Assembly (NCBI GenBank): GCA_950106755.1 | Contig: OX467084.1 | Span: forward strand, 26,601,213 to 26,665,212 | From: Climacium dendroides | Lineage: Eukaryota; Streptophyta; Bryopsida; Hypnales; Climaciaceae | DNA length: 64,000 nt | Direction of reading: 5' to 3' | In this document: piece after piece, positions 1 through 12,005 of the stretch | Layout of the letters: every line of letters begins with the position of its first letter | Numbering within the stretch: position 1 is the stretch's first letter | Translations under genes and position numbers: made by a program | The notes under the pieces: generated by a model | The model's input: the letters and a program-made list of their open reading frames with translations, nothing else | Told to the model about the DNA's origin: nothing | Databases searched by the model: none

Positions 1-780
1 TAATCAGATTGTTTTCAGAACTTTTCGGCAGCACTAAAGAAGAGGATCATCCCTAGGGAGGAGGTCTTCGTGTGGTCAGAGTGATCATACCGAAGCCTCC
101 CTATGATACATAGGGGAGGTCAGTGTATGATCACACTGAACCCAGCGAGACATCCCCATGAATGATTTCGAACATCACCTTTATGATGCTGACCAAAAGT
201 TCCTGAAACAATCTAATTTCACTCAAACTCTGTTGTCATTCACTTTCAGTTGATCCTTTTAGAACTCTGTTGTGAACCTCGATGTACACCCTGTATTCAG
301 TGTCCCGTAGCCCAACCAGCCAGCATCCGTAGTCTTGTATTATGAACCGTTTTTTTATTCATATTCTTCGGCTATTCCTCGTACTTTTACTTCAAATAGA
401 TTTTTCTGAAATATTGACCGGCAAATCTTGGACCAAGCTCAGAAAGGAGTCTTGGCCTGGCCCCAATGCGGGTCTTTTTTCTTTAGGCCAGGTCAAGACT
501 CCAATTGGAAGTGAGCCCCTTTCCCAGGCCTCGAAGCGTCCTCAGTGGCCCATGTTTTGTATTGGGGTCGACCCTAGAAAGACGTGGCCCTATCACTTAG
601 GTAGTCGGCCAATAATGATCGGATTCCTAGATAATAGGTGCATTCTTCGTTTCTAAAGTTCCCCTAAAATTCATTCATCGGACGCTTTTAATCCTCAGCG
701 TCCTTCCTGGGTTATGGGTCCTCAACTGATTACCGAATTCACTCAATTTCTTTTCTGCGGCGGTCCCTGCGGTACAATTT
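1..780. other. GC-richer block, possible LTR-type retroelement end; no gene recognised
   Basis: This stretch is clearly richer in G and C than the AT-rich DNA that begins near position 780, and the change is abrupt. It has no convincing coding frame. A 104-codon frame at 342-656 matches no family I recognise. The composition and sharp edge suggest an old insertion such as a retroelement terminal repeat. I see no primer-binding site, polypurine tract or second copy, so the assignment is weak. Confidence 0.3.
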
Positions 781-2495
781 AACAAAGGTAATGTGCATTT
801 CGGTGACAGTAAATTACAATCTATAACATGCTATGTTGGTGGCATTTAAAATCTTGGATGACTTGTAAAACCAGCCTTGAGGCTCTCTAATTCCATCCCT
901 TGTTTGCAGATGTTTGCAATGGACAGCTGAATCAGGTGTGATATATGGGTGTAGTTAGTAGTAGCTTGCATACTGGTTCGAATAATTCTTGGTAGCATCT
1001 GGAAACGTAGCCTGGTGAGAGTTTAGGGGCATCCTATGACATATGGATGTTTATTTATATCATTCCTTTAGGTGAATGTAACTTGCTGTTTGGTTTCGGT
1101 CACAGGCCACAAGGTATTGAATTAAATACGGGTGCATTAAAGGATAGAACAGAACTATGTTAAGACCTTCATTAAAGCTGATGTGCATAGGTTAAGTCAG
1201 AAGTACGAACAGAGTTTTTCCTTGTAGACAAATGGAAATCCATGATTTCCAAAGAACATTATATTTTGGGGAAGAAATTTGTAGTTTCTGTGAATTTTCT
1301 AAGTCACATTCTGAAAAAAAATTAATGTTTATACACTGCATCAATATTGTCAAGTTGAAAAGTGCCAAAATAATACTGACCTTTGTAAAATTGGCAATTT
1401 CTTTTTGACAATATTGACAATAATAATTTAGTTTTTTTTAATTTGTTGGATCAATTATGTACATCATGAACTCTACTATTTGGCCAAAAGAATTGAACCT
1501 AAAAATACATTATACAGTTGTGAAATATAAATTGAATACATTGTCCAATTCAACAAATATTTTAAATGCAAGGGCTTTAAGATGTAACAATGGTCTATAT
1601 TGCAACCTATACTCTCTCTACAATGGCTAATGCTATTCGATGATTTCAATTCAAAAAAGAATTCAAATATTATAAGAACCAACATCATGTGCATGTTTGT
1701 TAGATTGTTGATATTTTAACCACATAGATTAAAAGATATTTGCATTTAAAGTGAAAAAAACAATTTTTTCAACACCTTGTGGGATTAGATTATTTGACTT
1801 CGAACTTTTTTAACTTAAATTTTTTGCACTACAGAGTTTTAAGATTTAAATCCTTGTTGTGTGAAATTCAGTTGAGAGTAGGGAAAAAAAAATTCAAAAC
1901 AAAACTTAATTTTCATGCTTAAAAATATTGTTAAGTAGAGATAGATATGAGAAAGAAGGAAAATTTAAGTTATTAATATCTTTAAAATGGAATTAAAATG
2001 CACTAATCCCAGTGGTGAGATTGTTCTAGCAGGCAAACAAAATCATGTAAATTTTTATTTTCAGAAAAATTGTAAAAATTGCATTCAGAAATGAATTCTA
2101 TAAGTTATTTTTTCAAGAGGATGCTCTAATTGCCTTAAAAACAAGATTGTCCATAACTTTCTCATAATAAGTCCAAATGGAATGAATCAAAGCTTCCCAT
2201 GTAGACAAAAATATAATCTATGAGAAAAAAAATTTAGAAAAAAAATTCAAATTTTGGAAAAATGTTTTTGCTGCCCCCTCCCCACTATTTTGAGTTTATT
2301 TGGGCATAACTTTCATTCCTGGGCATCAATTGAAAAAAAAAACTTTCATTTTCGGGCATCAATTGAAAAAATATATATATTCCCATGAAGCTCATCAGTT
2401 TTTTTATCTTCAAAAAAAGTTTTAAAAAATCATGACAAATTTTCAGGCTAAAAAAATCATGACAAATTTTCCAATTTGTCTCCCAAAAGAACAAT

Positions 2496-2508
2496 GGTCC
2501 TTTAGGGG
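2496..2508. mobile_element. Right terminus of a TTAA-flanked CCCCTAAA-family element
   Basis: A GGTCCTTTAGGGG end is followed by TTAA at 2509-2512. The sequence to its left, back to about 1700, resembles the inside of the complete copy at 5070-5918 in inverted orientation, including the stretch about T-rich 'TTTGCATTTAAAGTGA' near 1740. The left terminus is eroded and could not be placed. Confidence 0.55.
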
Positions 2509-5069
2509 TTAAATTCTACAAATGTTAGTTTTCTTTAATTTTTGTGTACAACAATCAAGGTACAAAAAGTTTTTTCAGAATTCTAAAAAGAATTGGGAAA
2601 GATGAAGTAAATCCAAATCATATTGAACAAAATTGAGTTTTAGACATGGCTAACTTTGAAATTGATTTTCTTTCAAATCACAACTAATTTTTTCTTCAAA
2701 CTTTGATGATAACATGTAGTGAATTGCATACTACAACTTTTGTACTTTTGTACTTTGTCCATTGATGCTTATGGTATGGTTGTTTGAATGAAAACACTTT
2801 GAATTTGTACTCAGTTTCATTCGTCATTGTAAATTATACATGTGACATACATTTGGAGTTGAATATCCTTTCAAAACACTTCTTCTAGCTTTTTTTTTTA
2901 ATTCCAATCTATATTTTTTAATCACAAAATGTCAAGGCTTCAGTTTTATCATGTTTTCATTCAAAAAGTTATTGCATTATCATAAATACAATTGTTCACC
3001 TAAAGATTGTTGGGGGGATTGTTGGGGGGGATTGTAGTGTCTAATGAAGGTGTTTTTGCAAATCATTTTTACTAGGAATTTTAGGGTCCAATTTTAAAAT
3101 CCCAAAATGCAAAATGTATATCAACTTATTACTCTACTAGGCCCTACTTACAAAATATTGAGATTTGTTTTACCCAACTAAGAATTCGCCATCGAAAATT
3201 TGAAGAGAATACTTTTTGTCTTCTTAGGCCATCAAGGATTAAAAGGCAATTTTGCTAATTTGTCACACTTTTGGAACTTTTGAATATCAAAAATTAATAT
3301 CATAAAAAACAACTGATAAAAATATATTTCTGCCATTGGTATATACCTATAATGTAAGGAAAAATTAAAAATAGTAAATACATTGTTGTCTACAACTCCA
3401 CAAAGGTGCAAACAAATGAGTGCATATTTTTAGATACTTTGAAATAATTTTTCACCATTTCTTTTAGTGGAATCTCATCCTTAAAATTTTTTTGCTAATG
3501 TGAATATTTTATTTTATTTTTGAAATTATTTTCCTATTTTTCACAACTTAAAATCTAAAAGTACTTATTCTCTTAGGAAATTTTGCAGTTTTCGAATTCT
3601 CCTATTTAAACAATTATTTTGTGTTTGATCTTCCTAGGGTAAAATCTTTTTAAAGGTTTAATTATTGGACATATTTTTTATTTTTTTAAATGATTTTTTA
3701 TTTTTAAAATACTCTTGAAAAAATATGAATGTTAGCATTGTTAGGTAAAATGCAACAAAATCAACAAGTGTTTATTGCATGTGCCCTTAGGATCAGTGCA
3801 AGAAATGGTATGTAGCTTCTTTCTTTTTGTTTGTTTGTTACAAAATGAGCAAGTTTATTCTATTGTGAAAGTACATTAATCCTGAATGCCAATGGTGCCA
3901 AAAAGTAATTGATGAATGGTCAAACATGGCTTGTTTTTACAGTAAGGAAGCTGTCTAATTTTTTTTGAAAACTTCCTTGAATGTGTATACAACTTTTGAA
4001 TGTGGAAAGCCACTAATTAAAGAACTATAAGATTCTCTACAAAAGAAGATCCTAATACCGTAGATCACAAAAGATGTCTTTTTAGTATATTTGGCAACTT
4101 CAATATTTTTTTTCTTGCTTTGAAATTTAGTACAAAAAATGATCTTTTTGAATTTAAATTCAACTAATCAAATAAAGCTTACAAAATTTAATTTCTACTT
4201 TAATTTGAACATTTGAATTTTTTTATTGCAATTTGAACTTTGGGCCTATAACCACGGTCTGTTGATTTTTTAATTACAAAATGACACGGAAACTTGGCTT
4301 ACACCATAATTTTCTACACTACAATTTATTCATATGGTGAAACTTTTGGATATTTCAAACTTGCTCTGTATTAGATATGAATTTCTTTCATTATTTCTTT
4401 AAAAATTCACAATAATTTCAAATCAATTTACAAAAGAATTTGAAATTTTCACAACTATAGAAAATATGTGATTTCTTCTTTGAAAAGTAAAAATAATTTA
4501 AAAAAAAATTTAGTTGCAATATGGACCATGAAAATAAAAGAAGTTTGAAGTTTGACCTTATAGTTATAGATCCCAGTGTTTTAGGGTTAACCTACAACAA
4601 CATATTAATTTGTGCAAGATCTTGTCATACTAATTTGCATGGATGTAGTTTAATTAGTGTGAATATTTGGATGATATGAATGAAATGATAGTGGATGAAA
4701 GTTAGATGAATATTTGAGATTATATGAAAATAGTGTTGACCATATTATATTGATTTTATCTAGAATATTGTGAACAATCATATTAGCGCGCCTCACAAAT
4801 TTACAAAATCAATACAAGTGTACGTTATTAGTACACAACATACATTATAAAAAATTTGAACCTTCAAGAAGGTTGCAAAAAATCTGTTTCCCAAGCTATG
4901 AACAATGAATTGTTGGTCTAAATTTTAAATATTAAAAAGTAATATTTTTAATCAATAATTTATAATAGCAATAAATATTATTTGATGTAGTAGTAGTATG
5001 CCAAGTTGTTGTTTTGTTAAAGTGGCAATGTTCCCATTCATTTCAATATTAATTTTTCTTTCATTTTAA

Positions 5070-5918
5070 CCCCTAAAGAATAGGTTGTTCCCTCAGGGGA
5101 CAATTTGGGTCTGGGTAGGTTCCCATTGTCTCAATTTATAAATTGGTGTATGGGAGAAAAAGTTATGGCATAATAAGCCAAAAACAAAAATCAACAGGCA
5201 GCACAAAAAAATCAGAAAATGTCAAAATAATTATTAAAAAATAAATTCCTAAAATCTTATATTTTGTCTACATTTGAATCTTTGATTCATTCTATTTGGA
5301 CTAGTTATGAGAAAGTTATGGACAATCTTAGTTTTTCAAGCAGTCTAAGCATCTTCTTGAAAAAATAACTTATAAGATTCATTTGTAAATGCAATTTTTA
5401 CAATTTTACAAAAATAATTTTAAAATAAGGTTAGGTTTTTGTTTTAGAACAATCTCACCGTTGAAATTATTGTATGTCAATTCCATCTTAAAGCTATTAA
5501 TGGTTTAGTTTTTCCTTCAATCTTTAACCTACCTCTATTTAATAATTTTTTAATGAGTGAAAATTAAGTGCTTTTTTGTTGAGTTTTCTTTCTTAGATTC
5601 TCAACTCAACTATTCAACATAAAAACTTAGAAAATAAAAATTAATAGTACAAAAATTTTCAATTCAAAAGATTCAAAGCCAAAAAATCTAGTTAAGCAAG
5701 TTGCAAAAAAACTTGTTTTCTTCACTTTGGATGCAAATATCTTGTAATCTATGCGGTCAAATTTGATGAAATTTTTACCACATATTTTCACACAAGTTCA
5801 ATACAAGATCCTATGGTTGGATTTTGAAAAAACATAATTTTTGGTTTCTTAGGTGAATGTAATAGAAGTGGTAGTTCTCAATGGTTTTTGATAGAAAACA
5901 CCCTTAGGGCTTTAGGGG
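5070..5918. mobile_element. TTAA-flanked non-autonomous element, CCCCTAAAG ends
   Basis: The element starts CCCCTAAAG and ends CTTTAGGGG, with TTAA immediately outside each end (5066-5069 and 5919-5922). It is 849 bp long and has no coding capacity. Internal segments, such as the stretch around 5710-5830 beginning CTTGTTTTCTTCACTTTGG, recur in copies near 16860, 35380, 45620 and 56370. The C-rich end next to TTAA is the signature of piggyBac-type elements. A Harbinger-type origin (TTA/TAA duplication) is the alternative. Confidence 0.75.
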
Positions 5919-6058
5919 TTAAAAAAATTCAAAAATATTTATTGATTCATTACACTATCATGTACAATTCAAGTCAATGATGCCAAGAAATGTGAGTCTA
6001 CAAGTCTTGAGTCTAAGTGTAAGTAGGTAGTCTACAATTATTGACTAGGTGCCTTTCA

Positions 6059-6475
6059 CCTCTAAAGGTCCAAACATTGTTTTTTGGCATCATAGCGAAT
6101 TTGAACAGCTCACTACAAATAGAATTTTTATTTCTTTTCTTTGAAAAGTTCACACATGTGCCCAAGGAGTAGCTTTAAGGCGCAACAATTTTCATAACTT
6201 TTGACTACATGATTAAAAAGTTATTGCATGATACGCAATTTTCAACGTTTGGCAGGCAACTTGGGCAACCCAAAAAACTTCTTTAAAAATCACTTATTAA
6301 AATTTAAAAAAATTTGAATTTGAATTTAATTCTCATGGAAAGCTTTGAATCATTTCATTTTGATTAATAAGATGAAAGTTATGAGAAGTTTTAGTTTGTG
6401 GGTAGGTGTGTATACACTTGGCATTTGATAATAGTGGTTCTAAAATTGTAATACCTTTGACAAAGGCAAAAGGTA
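6059..6475. mobile_element. Short-subfamily CCTCTAAAGG element
   Basis: It starts CCTCTAAAGGTCCAAAC after TTCA. Its interior matches the element at 60066-60487 in the opposite orientation: both contain the CTTTAAGGC/GCCTTAAAG, TGATTTTTAAAGAAGTTTT and CTTCTCATAA segments in mirrored order. The right edge is approximate because that end is degenerate. Confidence 0.5.
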
Positions 6476-8613
6476 CAGGTTTCATGGAAGTATTAATTTT
6501 GTGTTGGTTTGGTGTTGGTTTGTGAGGACCATGGTTATTTTAAGTTATCATTCACTTATGGGACATATCGTTTGATTGCCTTCACAAAGACTACCTTTTC
6601 TTCTCCAAAGTCCTCATCTACAAAATTCATACATACATTAAGGAGAATAAAGCAAGCATCAATACCAATATTATTTGAACATCTACCTATGAGAAAAATT
6701 AATGGAAAAATGAAGAAAATGCATCACTAACATATAAGTAGGAATGGAGGGTGGGAAGATCACTTTTATAATGAAATTAATTTTTCATCATAAATCCTCA
6801 AAGGATATGGGATAATGTTAAGATGAGAGCTTGACCACTAATTGTCAAAATGTAAGATCTTTGTGCAAATCAGAATTTTAAACCTCATTTAGGCATAATA
6901 GAATAGAATTTTCCAAAAACTTTGAACTAAGAAAAGTTGGTAAGCACATTTAAATTTCATCTCCAAAAATCTGTTTGTAAATTTTGATCCTCCAATCAAA
7001 AGTTATGGACATAATTTCAAAGAGGATGTTTAAAAATATCAAAAAAAATGTCCCATCCAACCCTTCTTTGAAATTTGTTCATAACTTTTGATTGGAGGCA
7101 TAAAATATTAAACGGATTTTTGAAGATAATTTAAACTTGATTTCACAACTTTTCCTAGTTCAAAGATTTTTGAAAAAAATTATTCTACTATACTTAAATT
7201 TGGTCTAAAATTCTACTTTAAACTCAATTCCTACTAATTCTAATTTACATATCCCACATGGTTTGTATTACCTCCTACCATCCCATCTCTATATAAAGAA
7301 TTTCTTTTTCGTATTTCTTTATTCAAAATATGATTGGTTCTTAAGCATGTGAGATAGTTCATTGAAATCCTTTGGGCAAAATTATGTAAATGCCCAATCT
7401 CCTTGCATTTTAAAAGACCATTGTCCATGCTCTAGAATCTAGAAAATCGAAAGATTTGAACTTATATATGCAATATCAGAGATAATAATGAATAGTCCTT
7501 GACTGCTATTTGGTAAACACCACTTGTAACCCCTTGCCAGCTCTGCAGCCACATAGGTTCGGTGGTTCCGATGGAACGATGGTTTGAACACCTACCAAAA
7601 AAATCATGTACCATCACTGCAAAGAACGCTTGCTAAGTCTAGGTTACAAAGAAAAATTACAAACTATAGCACATTATGACTTCTCAAATATCTCTGTGTC
7701 TTTCTGATATGAAATGCAAATCTTTGAAGACGTCATAAAGCTATCCTTTTTTTTCAATGCCCAGAAACATACAATACATCATCAACAATATGAATTTTCC
7801 AATTAAAAAAAATCACATACAGTATTCAATCACATACAGTACTGAACATCCAAAACCTTTTGATTACATTCAAGTTTAACAAAATATAAATATTCTTTCT
7901 TGACAAATATATTTGACCCTCAATGAGAGCGATTAACTGTCAGACAACACAATAGAAAACCAAAAAGAAAATGTTGAAATGAGTAGTGTAAGTTTTCGAA
8001 ATCAATTAAAACGACTTCACCCACCTACCGATACAAAACCTCTTGTTCTCAAGAAAAAAATCATTCATTCACAACTTGATTGTTGAAGACGACGTCCAGC
8101 AAGGAACCTTCAATCCCTGTGAAGAATGACAAGCACACAGCTGTTGACAATAAGACAGATCAGTAGTGTAACTTATTATCATAGACAGCTCTCGCCTGTC
8201 TGTCTGTCTGACGACTTCCAGATGCAGTGACTTCAGCATGCTTACATTGGTAGACAATTTGAGCCTACAGAAAAACATTTTTGTTCATATGCCAGCCAAT
8301 CCAAAAACTAAATCCCGCAAAGAGAAGAAAAAGAGAAAAAGGAAGAAGAAAGAGAAGAAGAGAGAAAAAAACGTTATAAATACTCTAGTTTCTTCAAAAG
8401 AAAAGACCTATTTACACATGACTCGGCACCTCTCTTCGTCTTCTCAGCTACTACACTTCCGTTACAGTTTGTTCAACAAAAAAGAATACACTCATTGTGG
8501 CAACGGACAGATGTGGCTTACTAACAATGTTTTTCTTTTCCTGCCCATCACCCAATGATTTCACAGTGGTTCTAAAATTGCAAAGAAAGAGGCTCTCGCT
8601 ACAACAGGCACAG

Positions 8614-8760
8614 TTTTTAGGGTTAGGGTTTGGAGATGACAGCCGGCAACAGCAGCAGCAGGAGCAGCAAGACGAAGAAGAAAAAGAAGCCCATCAGGTC
8701 TCTATGGCTGCTTCCGGGTCATCTCATTCCAAACCCTTTCTCGCACTGCGTCTTCCTTGA
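8614..8760 (-). repeat. Tandem duplicate of the 3' end of the MAP kinase gene (decayed copy)
   Basis: This 147-bp block repeats 8761-8907, which contains the last codons, the stop and the proximal 3' flank of the MAP kinase gene. Both copies open with the same telo-box sequence and share the CAGCAGCAG/GACGAAGAA tract, the stop region and the C-terminal coding segment. The outer copy lacks about 10 bp within the C-terminal codons, which breaks the frame. It lies downstream of the functional stop, so it is probably transcribed only as 3' UTR. Confidence 0.75.
8616..8631. repeat. Telo-box / short telomere-like repeat, copy 1
   Basis: TTTAGGGTTAGGGTTT, two telomere-type units, lies 3' of the MAP kinase gene. 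On the gene strand it reads AAACCCTAACCCTAAA. Such telo-boxes bind Myb-like factors in plant promoters. Here it lies downstream, so it may simply be part of the duplicated segment. Confidence 0.6.
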
Positions 8761-8762
8761 GT

Positions 8763-8778
8763 TTTAGGGTTAGGGTTT
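8763..8778. repeat. Telo-box / short telomere-like repeat, copy 2
   Basis: This is the same 16-base telomere-like sequence, 147 bp from copy 1, at the head of the inner copy of the duplicated 3' end. Confidence 0.6.
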
Positions 8779-8834
8779 GGCGATGCTATCAGCAACCCCA
8801 TCAGCAGCAGGACGAAGAAAGAAAACAACGACCA

Positions 8835-9518
8835 TCAGACCTCGATGGCAGCTTCCGGATGATAGAACAGCATCTCGTTCCAAACCCTTTCCCTTAACGC
8901 ATCTTCTTTCAGATCTTCATCTTCGAAATCAAATTCAAACGGCGCCGGTGCAGAAGGCTCAACAGACGCGTCGTGCAACATCGACAGATACGGATGCTCC
9001 AGCGCTTCGTGCACCGTGATGCGTTTCCGCGGGTCGAACACGAGCATCTTGTCGATCAACTGAATCGCCAGAGGATTAGCGCGCGGGTAGAGACGAGCCA
9101 GGGAGACGCGGGGAGTGAACGGAAGAGACCGGATGTAGCTCCGTGCTTTCTGCGATTGAATGAAGTGGAGATCGGTCTCGTCGGGAGAGCCGATGATGCT
9201 GATGATGAGCTTCAGCTGGTGAATGTAGTCTTTCCCGGGGAAGAGAGGCTTTCGGCCTAAGAGCTCAGCGAAGATGCAACCCACGGACCACATGTCGATG
9301 GCGGAGGTGTACTCGTCGCAGGAAAGGAGAAGCTCAGGGGCACGGTACCAGCGGGTGACCACGTACTCGGTCATGAATTGGCCCTTGTCGCTGCCGGTGC
9401 GGGCTAAGCCGAAGTCACAGATCTTTAAGTCGCAGCTCGCGTTCAGGAGGAGGTTGCTGGGCTTGAGGTCGCGGTGGAGCACGTTCGCGGAGTGGACGTA
9501 TTTCAAACCTCGCAACAA
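8835..9518 (-). CDS. MPK: MAP kinase exon 2 (C-lobe, residues 142-368)
   Basis: The acceptor TGTGCAG precedes TTGTTGCGA, giving [12 protein letters not shown] joined directly to exon 1. The exon carries HRD, DFG, TEY and the C-terminal extension, and stops at TGA (8835-8837). It is much more GC-rich than the surrounding DNA. Confidence 0.95.
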   Translation of the reverse strand: MLRGLKYVHSANVLHRDLKPSNLLLNASCDLKICDFGLARTGSDKGQFMTEYVVTRWYRAPELLLSCDEYTSAIDMWSVGCIFAELLGRKPLFPGKDYIHQLKLIISIIGSPDETDLHFIQSQKARSYIRSLPFTPRVSLARLYPRANPLAIQLIDKMLVFDPRKRITVHEALEHPYLSMLHDASVEPSAPAPFEFDFEDEDLKEDALRERVWNEMLFYHPEAAIEV

Positions 9519-10658
9519 CTGCACACATCACGCAATGCGTTAAAATCCAATGCCATCGCCATCGCTAACAAAGGGCGATCAATGGAAATGGCAAATTTAA
9601 TTTAATACGGAGCAATTCTCCGCTTCAGTTGGAGAAAACAATGCCATCGCCATCGCCAACGCCAACAAAGTCGATCGATGGAAATGTAAGAGGGATCCAT
9701 TCTCTGCTTCAGATCAAAACCAATGCTATCACCATTGCCATCGCTAACAAAGGGTGATCAATGGAAATTGAAAATTTAGGACGGATCAATTCTCAGCTTC
9801 AGATGGAAAAAACAATGCCGTTGCCATCGCCGACAAAGTCGATCAATGGAAATTGCAAAGGTACGAAAGAATCGTCTCCTCTTCAGTAGGAAAAAACAAT
9901 GCCATCGCCAATTCCAACAAAGTCGATCGATGGAAATCGGAAATGTAAGAAGGATCCATTCTCCGCAACAGTTGAAAAAACCAATGCCATTGCCATCGCC
10001 GACAAAGTCGATCGATGAAAATTACAAACTTAAGAAGGATAAAAAATAAGAGGGATTCTCCGCTTCAGTTGACAAAAAAAAATCCCATCGCCATTTCTAA
10101 CATCGATCAATGAAAATTGCAAAAGTATGAAGGATCGTCTCAGCTTCAGTCGAAGAAACCACGCCATTGCCAACAGTATCGATGAATAAAAGTTGCAAAG
10201 GTAAGAGCCCCGATCAATTCCGTGCACCCTCTCACCTGATAGATAAAATACTGGCAGTGATCATCCGTGAGTGTCTGCGACGACCGTATGATCTGATGCA
10301 GATCCGTATCCATCAACTCATACACAATGTACACATCGTTGAAGCTCTGTCTCCCCACGGGCTTCATGATGTCCTTCACCGCGATGATATTCTCATGGAA
10401 CAAGTGGCGCAGCAACCGAATCTCCCGCAACGTCCTCCTCGCATCCGTCGTATTCTCAAACGCATTCGTGATCTTCTTGATCGCCACGCGATCCCCTGAT
10501 TCGTTGTTCTTCGCCGAGCACACCACTCCATACGCGCCTTTCCCAATCGGCTTGATCGGGACGTACTTGATGTCGATCTCGAACACGCTCCGCCACAACA
10601 TGTAGTGGTGTTTCCCTGGCGGACAGGTGCCCTCGGGAACTTCCACTTTCGTTGCCAT
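8835..10658 (-). CDS. MPK: Mitogen-activated protein kinase, plant group C (MPK1/2/7/14-like), complete two-exon gene
   Basis: This is a 368-residue Ser/Thr kinase, the last tier of a MAP kinase cascade. The CDS joins 10658-10236 to 9518-8835. The start is the ATG at 10656-10658, with an in-frame TAG four codons upstream of the alternative TTG. Visible features are the glycine-rich loop GKGAYG (39-44), ATP-binding Lys61, helix C Glu79, HRD with catalytic Asp158, DFG at 176-178 and the TEY activation motif at 191-193, which an upstream MAPK kinase would phosphorylate. The C-terminal [10 protein letters not shown] segment, the N-terminal [10 protein letters not shown] style, the length (Arabidopsis group C members are about 370) and the single intron identify group C. 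Expected location is cytosol and nucleus. Oddities: a partial docking-like LHDASVEP motif at 322-329, and FPGKDY at 234-239, both more like groups A and B. Confidence 0.95.
9519..10235 (-). repeat. MAP kinase intron built of ~85-bp diverged tandem repeats
   Basis: About eight diverged units cover nearly the whole 717-bp intron. Each contains, on the plus strand, a GCCATCGCC-type stretch, an AACAAAGTCGATCGATGGAAAT-like core, a GGATCCATTCTC-like stretch and a CTTCAG. Units begin near 9549, 9650, 9727, 9815, 9900, 9985, 10085 and 10160. The gene-strand splice sites GTGAGAG and TGTGCAG lie outside the array. Confidence 0.8.
10236..10658 (-). CDS. MPK: MAP kinase exon 1 (N-lobe, residues 1-141)
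   Basis: This exon codes the N-terminal lobe through DHCQYFIYQ. It ends in CAG before a GTGAGAG donor (phase 0) and contains the glycine-rich loop, Lys61 and Glu79. Confidence 0.95.
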
Positions 10659-12000
10659 TCTCAGAATCAAAGCTTCCTAGAAAGCACGAAACCCTAGATT
10701 TTCACAAACCCCACCCCCTCCTCCTTCTCCTCCTCCTCCTCCTTCTTCCCTATCTGGCTCGACAGCTCGGTCCACCATAGCCTAACTGATTCAAACCACT
10801 TCGCCGATTCGCTTCGACTCTTCGCTTTCCCGCAAGAATCACACTATCACGCTCCATCAACTGTCCCCCCCACCACCGCGATTCCAAACCACGTCCCAGC
10901 AGCAAGATCTCGACACACAATCTTTCACTACCCTAACATGGGTTGTCGTCTTCCACAACAACCGAAAACACCGCTTCCAAGAACCAAACCCTTGAAATTT
11001 GAACAATTTCCAAAAGACGAAATCCTGAAACGCCCCACTCGATCGATCCAAACTTACAATGCTCTCCCTTCTCTTCTTCTTCTCCTTCTCCTTCTTCCAC
11101 CTCACCCCACCCCACCCCACCCCCAAATGGAAATCTAAGAATGGCGCCCCTGCAATTCAAAATGTCAACCCGTGTCTCTGCAATCGATTTACCCTAAAAC
11201 ACACACCCCGCTCGCCACTCGCAAGCCACCATTCGCACTACAGTACAATCCTCCACCTTCAAAAGCCTTCCCTCCACATTCCACACCAACAAAAAACACC
11301 CAACCGCGCTAACGAACTTACAACCCACCCACCCACCCAAAACGCGATTCTTCTTCTTGATTCTGCGGATCCACACAACAAGATGGATGGTCAATCGAGG
11401 AACGACCCCCAAATGCACGAACTTATTAATAACCCACCGACCGACCGACCTCGCTTCCGTCACTGGCTAACTATTGGGTTCCACGCAACAACAACAACAG
11501 GCAGGCAGGCAAACCTAACTTCCGTTCTCAGTTCTCCCCCGCCCACAAAGCACCGTGATATATCATATACCTTAAAGCTTGATACTATACTACGACTGCA
11601 ATGGCTGAAGCTTGCAGAACGCAGCATCTGGCAAGGCGCAACAAGGGCAAAAGGCAAAAGGCACAACAGGACCCCACTTGCTCGCTCATCTATCCAACTT
11701 CTTCGTGTTGTTATGACGATGATGATTATTAATAATAAAACTGATGATACATATCTTGGCAAGGAGCATACAATCCCATCTGGCGGGCTCATCTCCCACA
11801 CGGACAAACCGCCAAACAAACCCAACAAACCCACAAACGTGGATATCACACACACACTCTCTCTCTTTCTGTTTCTGTTTCTTTTTCTGTTTCTTTTTCT
11901 TTCTCTCTCTCAGAAGGGGAAGAGCGTTCTTCTAAGGTAGGGACACCCAAATGTGCCACTGACCTTAAACGGCCATCTATACCGTATGTACATCTCCAGA
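10659..12000 (-). promoter_or_regulatory. 5' flank and probable 5' UTR/promoter of the MAP kinase gene
   Basis: This is GC-richer, low-repeat DNA directly upstream of the kinase start. It carries pyrimidine runs on the plus strand, so the transcript would be purine-rich: a (CCT)n tract near 10712-10753 and CT/TTTCTG runs near 11855-11915. No TATA element can be assigned with confidence. Open frames here (for example 11059-11940) are low-complexity and not credible genes. Confidence 0.5.
10712..10757. repeat. (CCT)n microsatellite in the kinase 5' UTR region
   Basis: This is a run of CCT/CTT triplets about 55 bp upstream of the start codon. On the gene strand it reads as (GGA)n/(GAA)n, a purine-rich leader. 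Confidence 0.7.
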
Positions 12001-12005
12001 ATCAG

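Larger units (their letters stand above)
781..8560. other. AT-rich intergenic DNA with MITE-like elements
   Basis: No gene is visible. Short frames here (for example 6509-6730 and 7240-7428) lack recognisable domains and lie in low-complexity or repeat sequence. The region holds members of the CCCCTAAA-ended repeat family, listed separately. It ends in the purine-rich 3' flank of the MAP kinase gene, with AG-rich sequence at about 8316-8370. Confidence 0.7.

Noticed and set aside
942..1000. GGTTCGAATA resembling a tRNA T-arm
   Set aside because: No matching acceptor, D-arm or anticodon arm can be folded around it.
8238..8558. 106-codon frame with a Lys/Arg-rich run
   Set aside because: The Lys/Arg run comes from an AG-rich tract in the 3' flank of the kinase. 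No domain or supporting context is seen.
10659..10670. Upstream TTG as kinase start
   Set aside because: The ATG at 10656-10658 gives the expected N-terminus ([10 protein letters not shown]) and family length; a TTG start is not needed.
11059..11940. 293-codon plus-strand open frame upstream of the kinase
   Set aside because: Its product is low-complexity (His, Thr, Pro and Phe/Leu runs from CT-rich sequence), and it overlaps the kinase promoter region. It matches no known protein.
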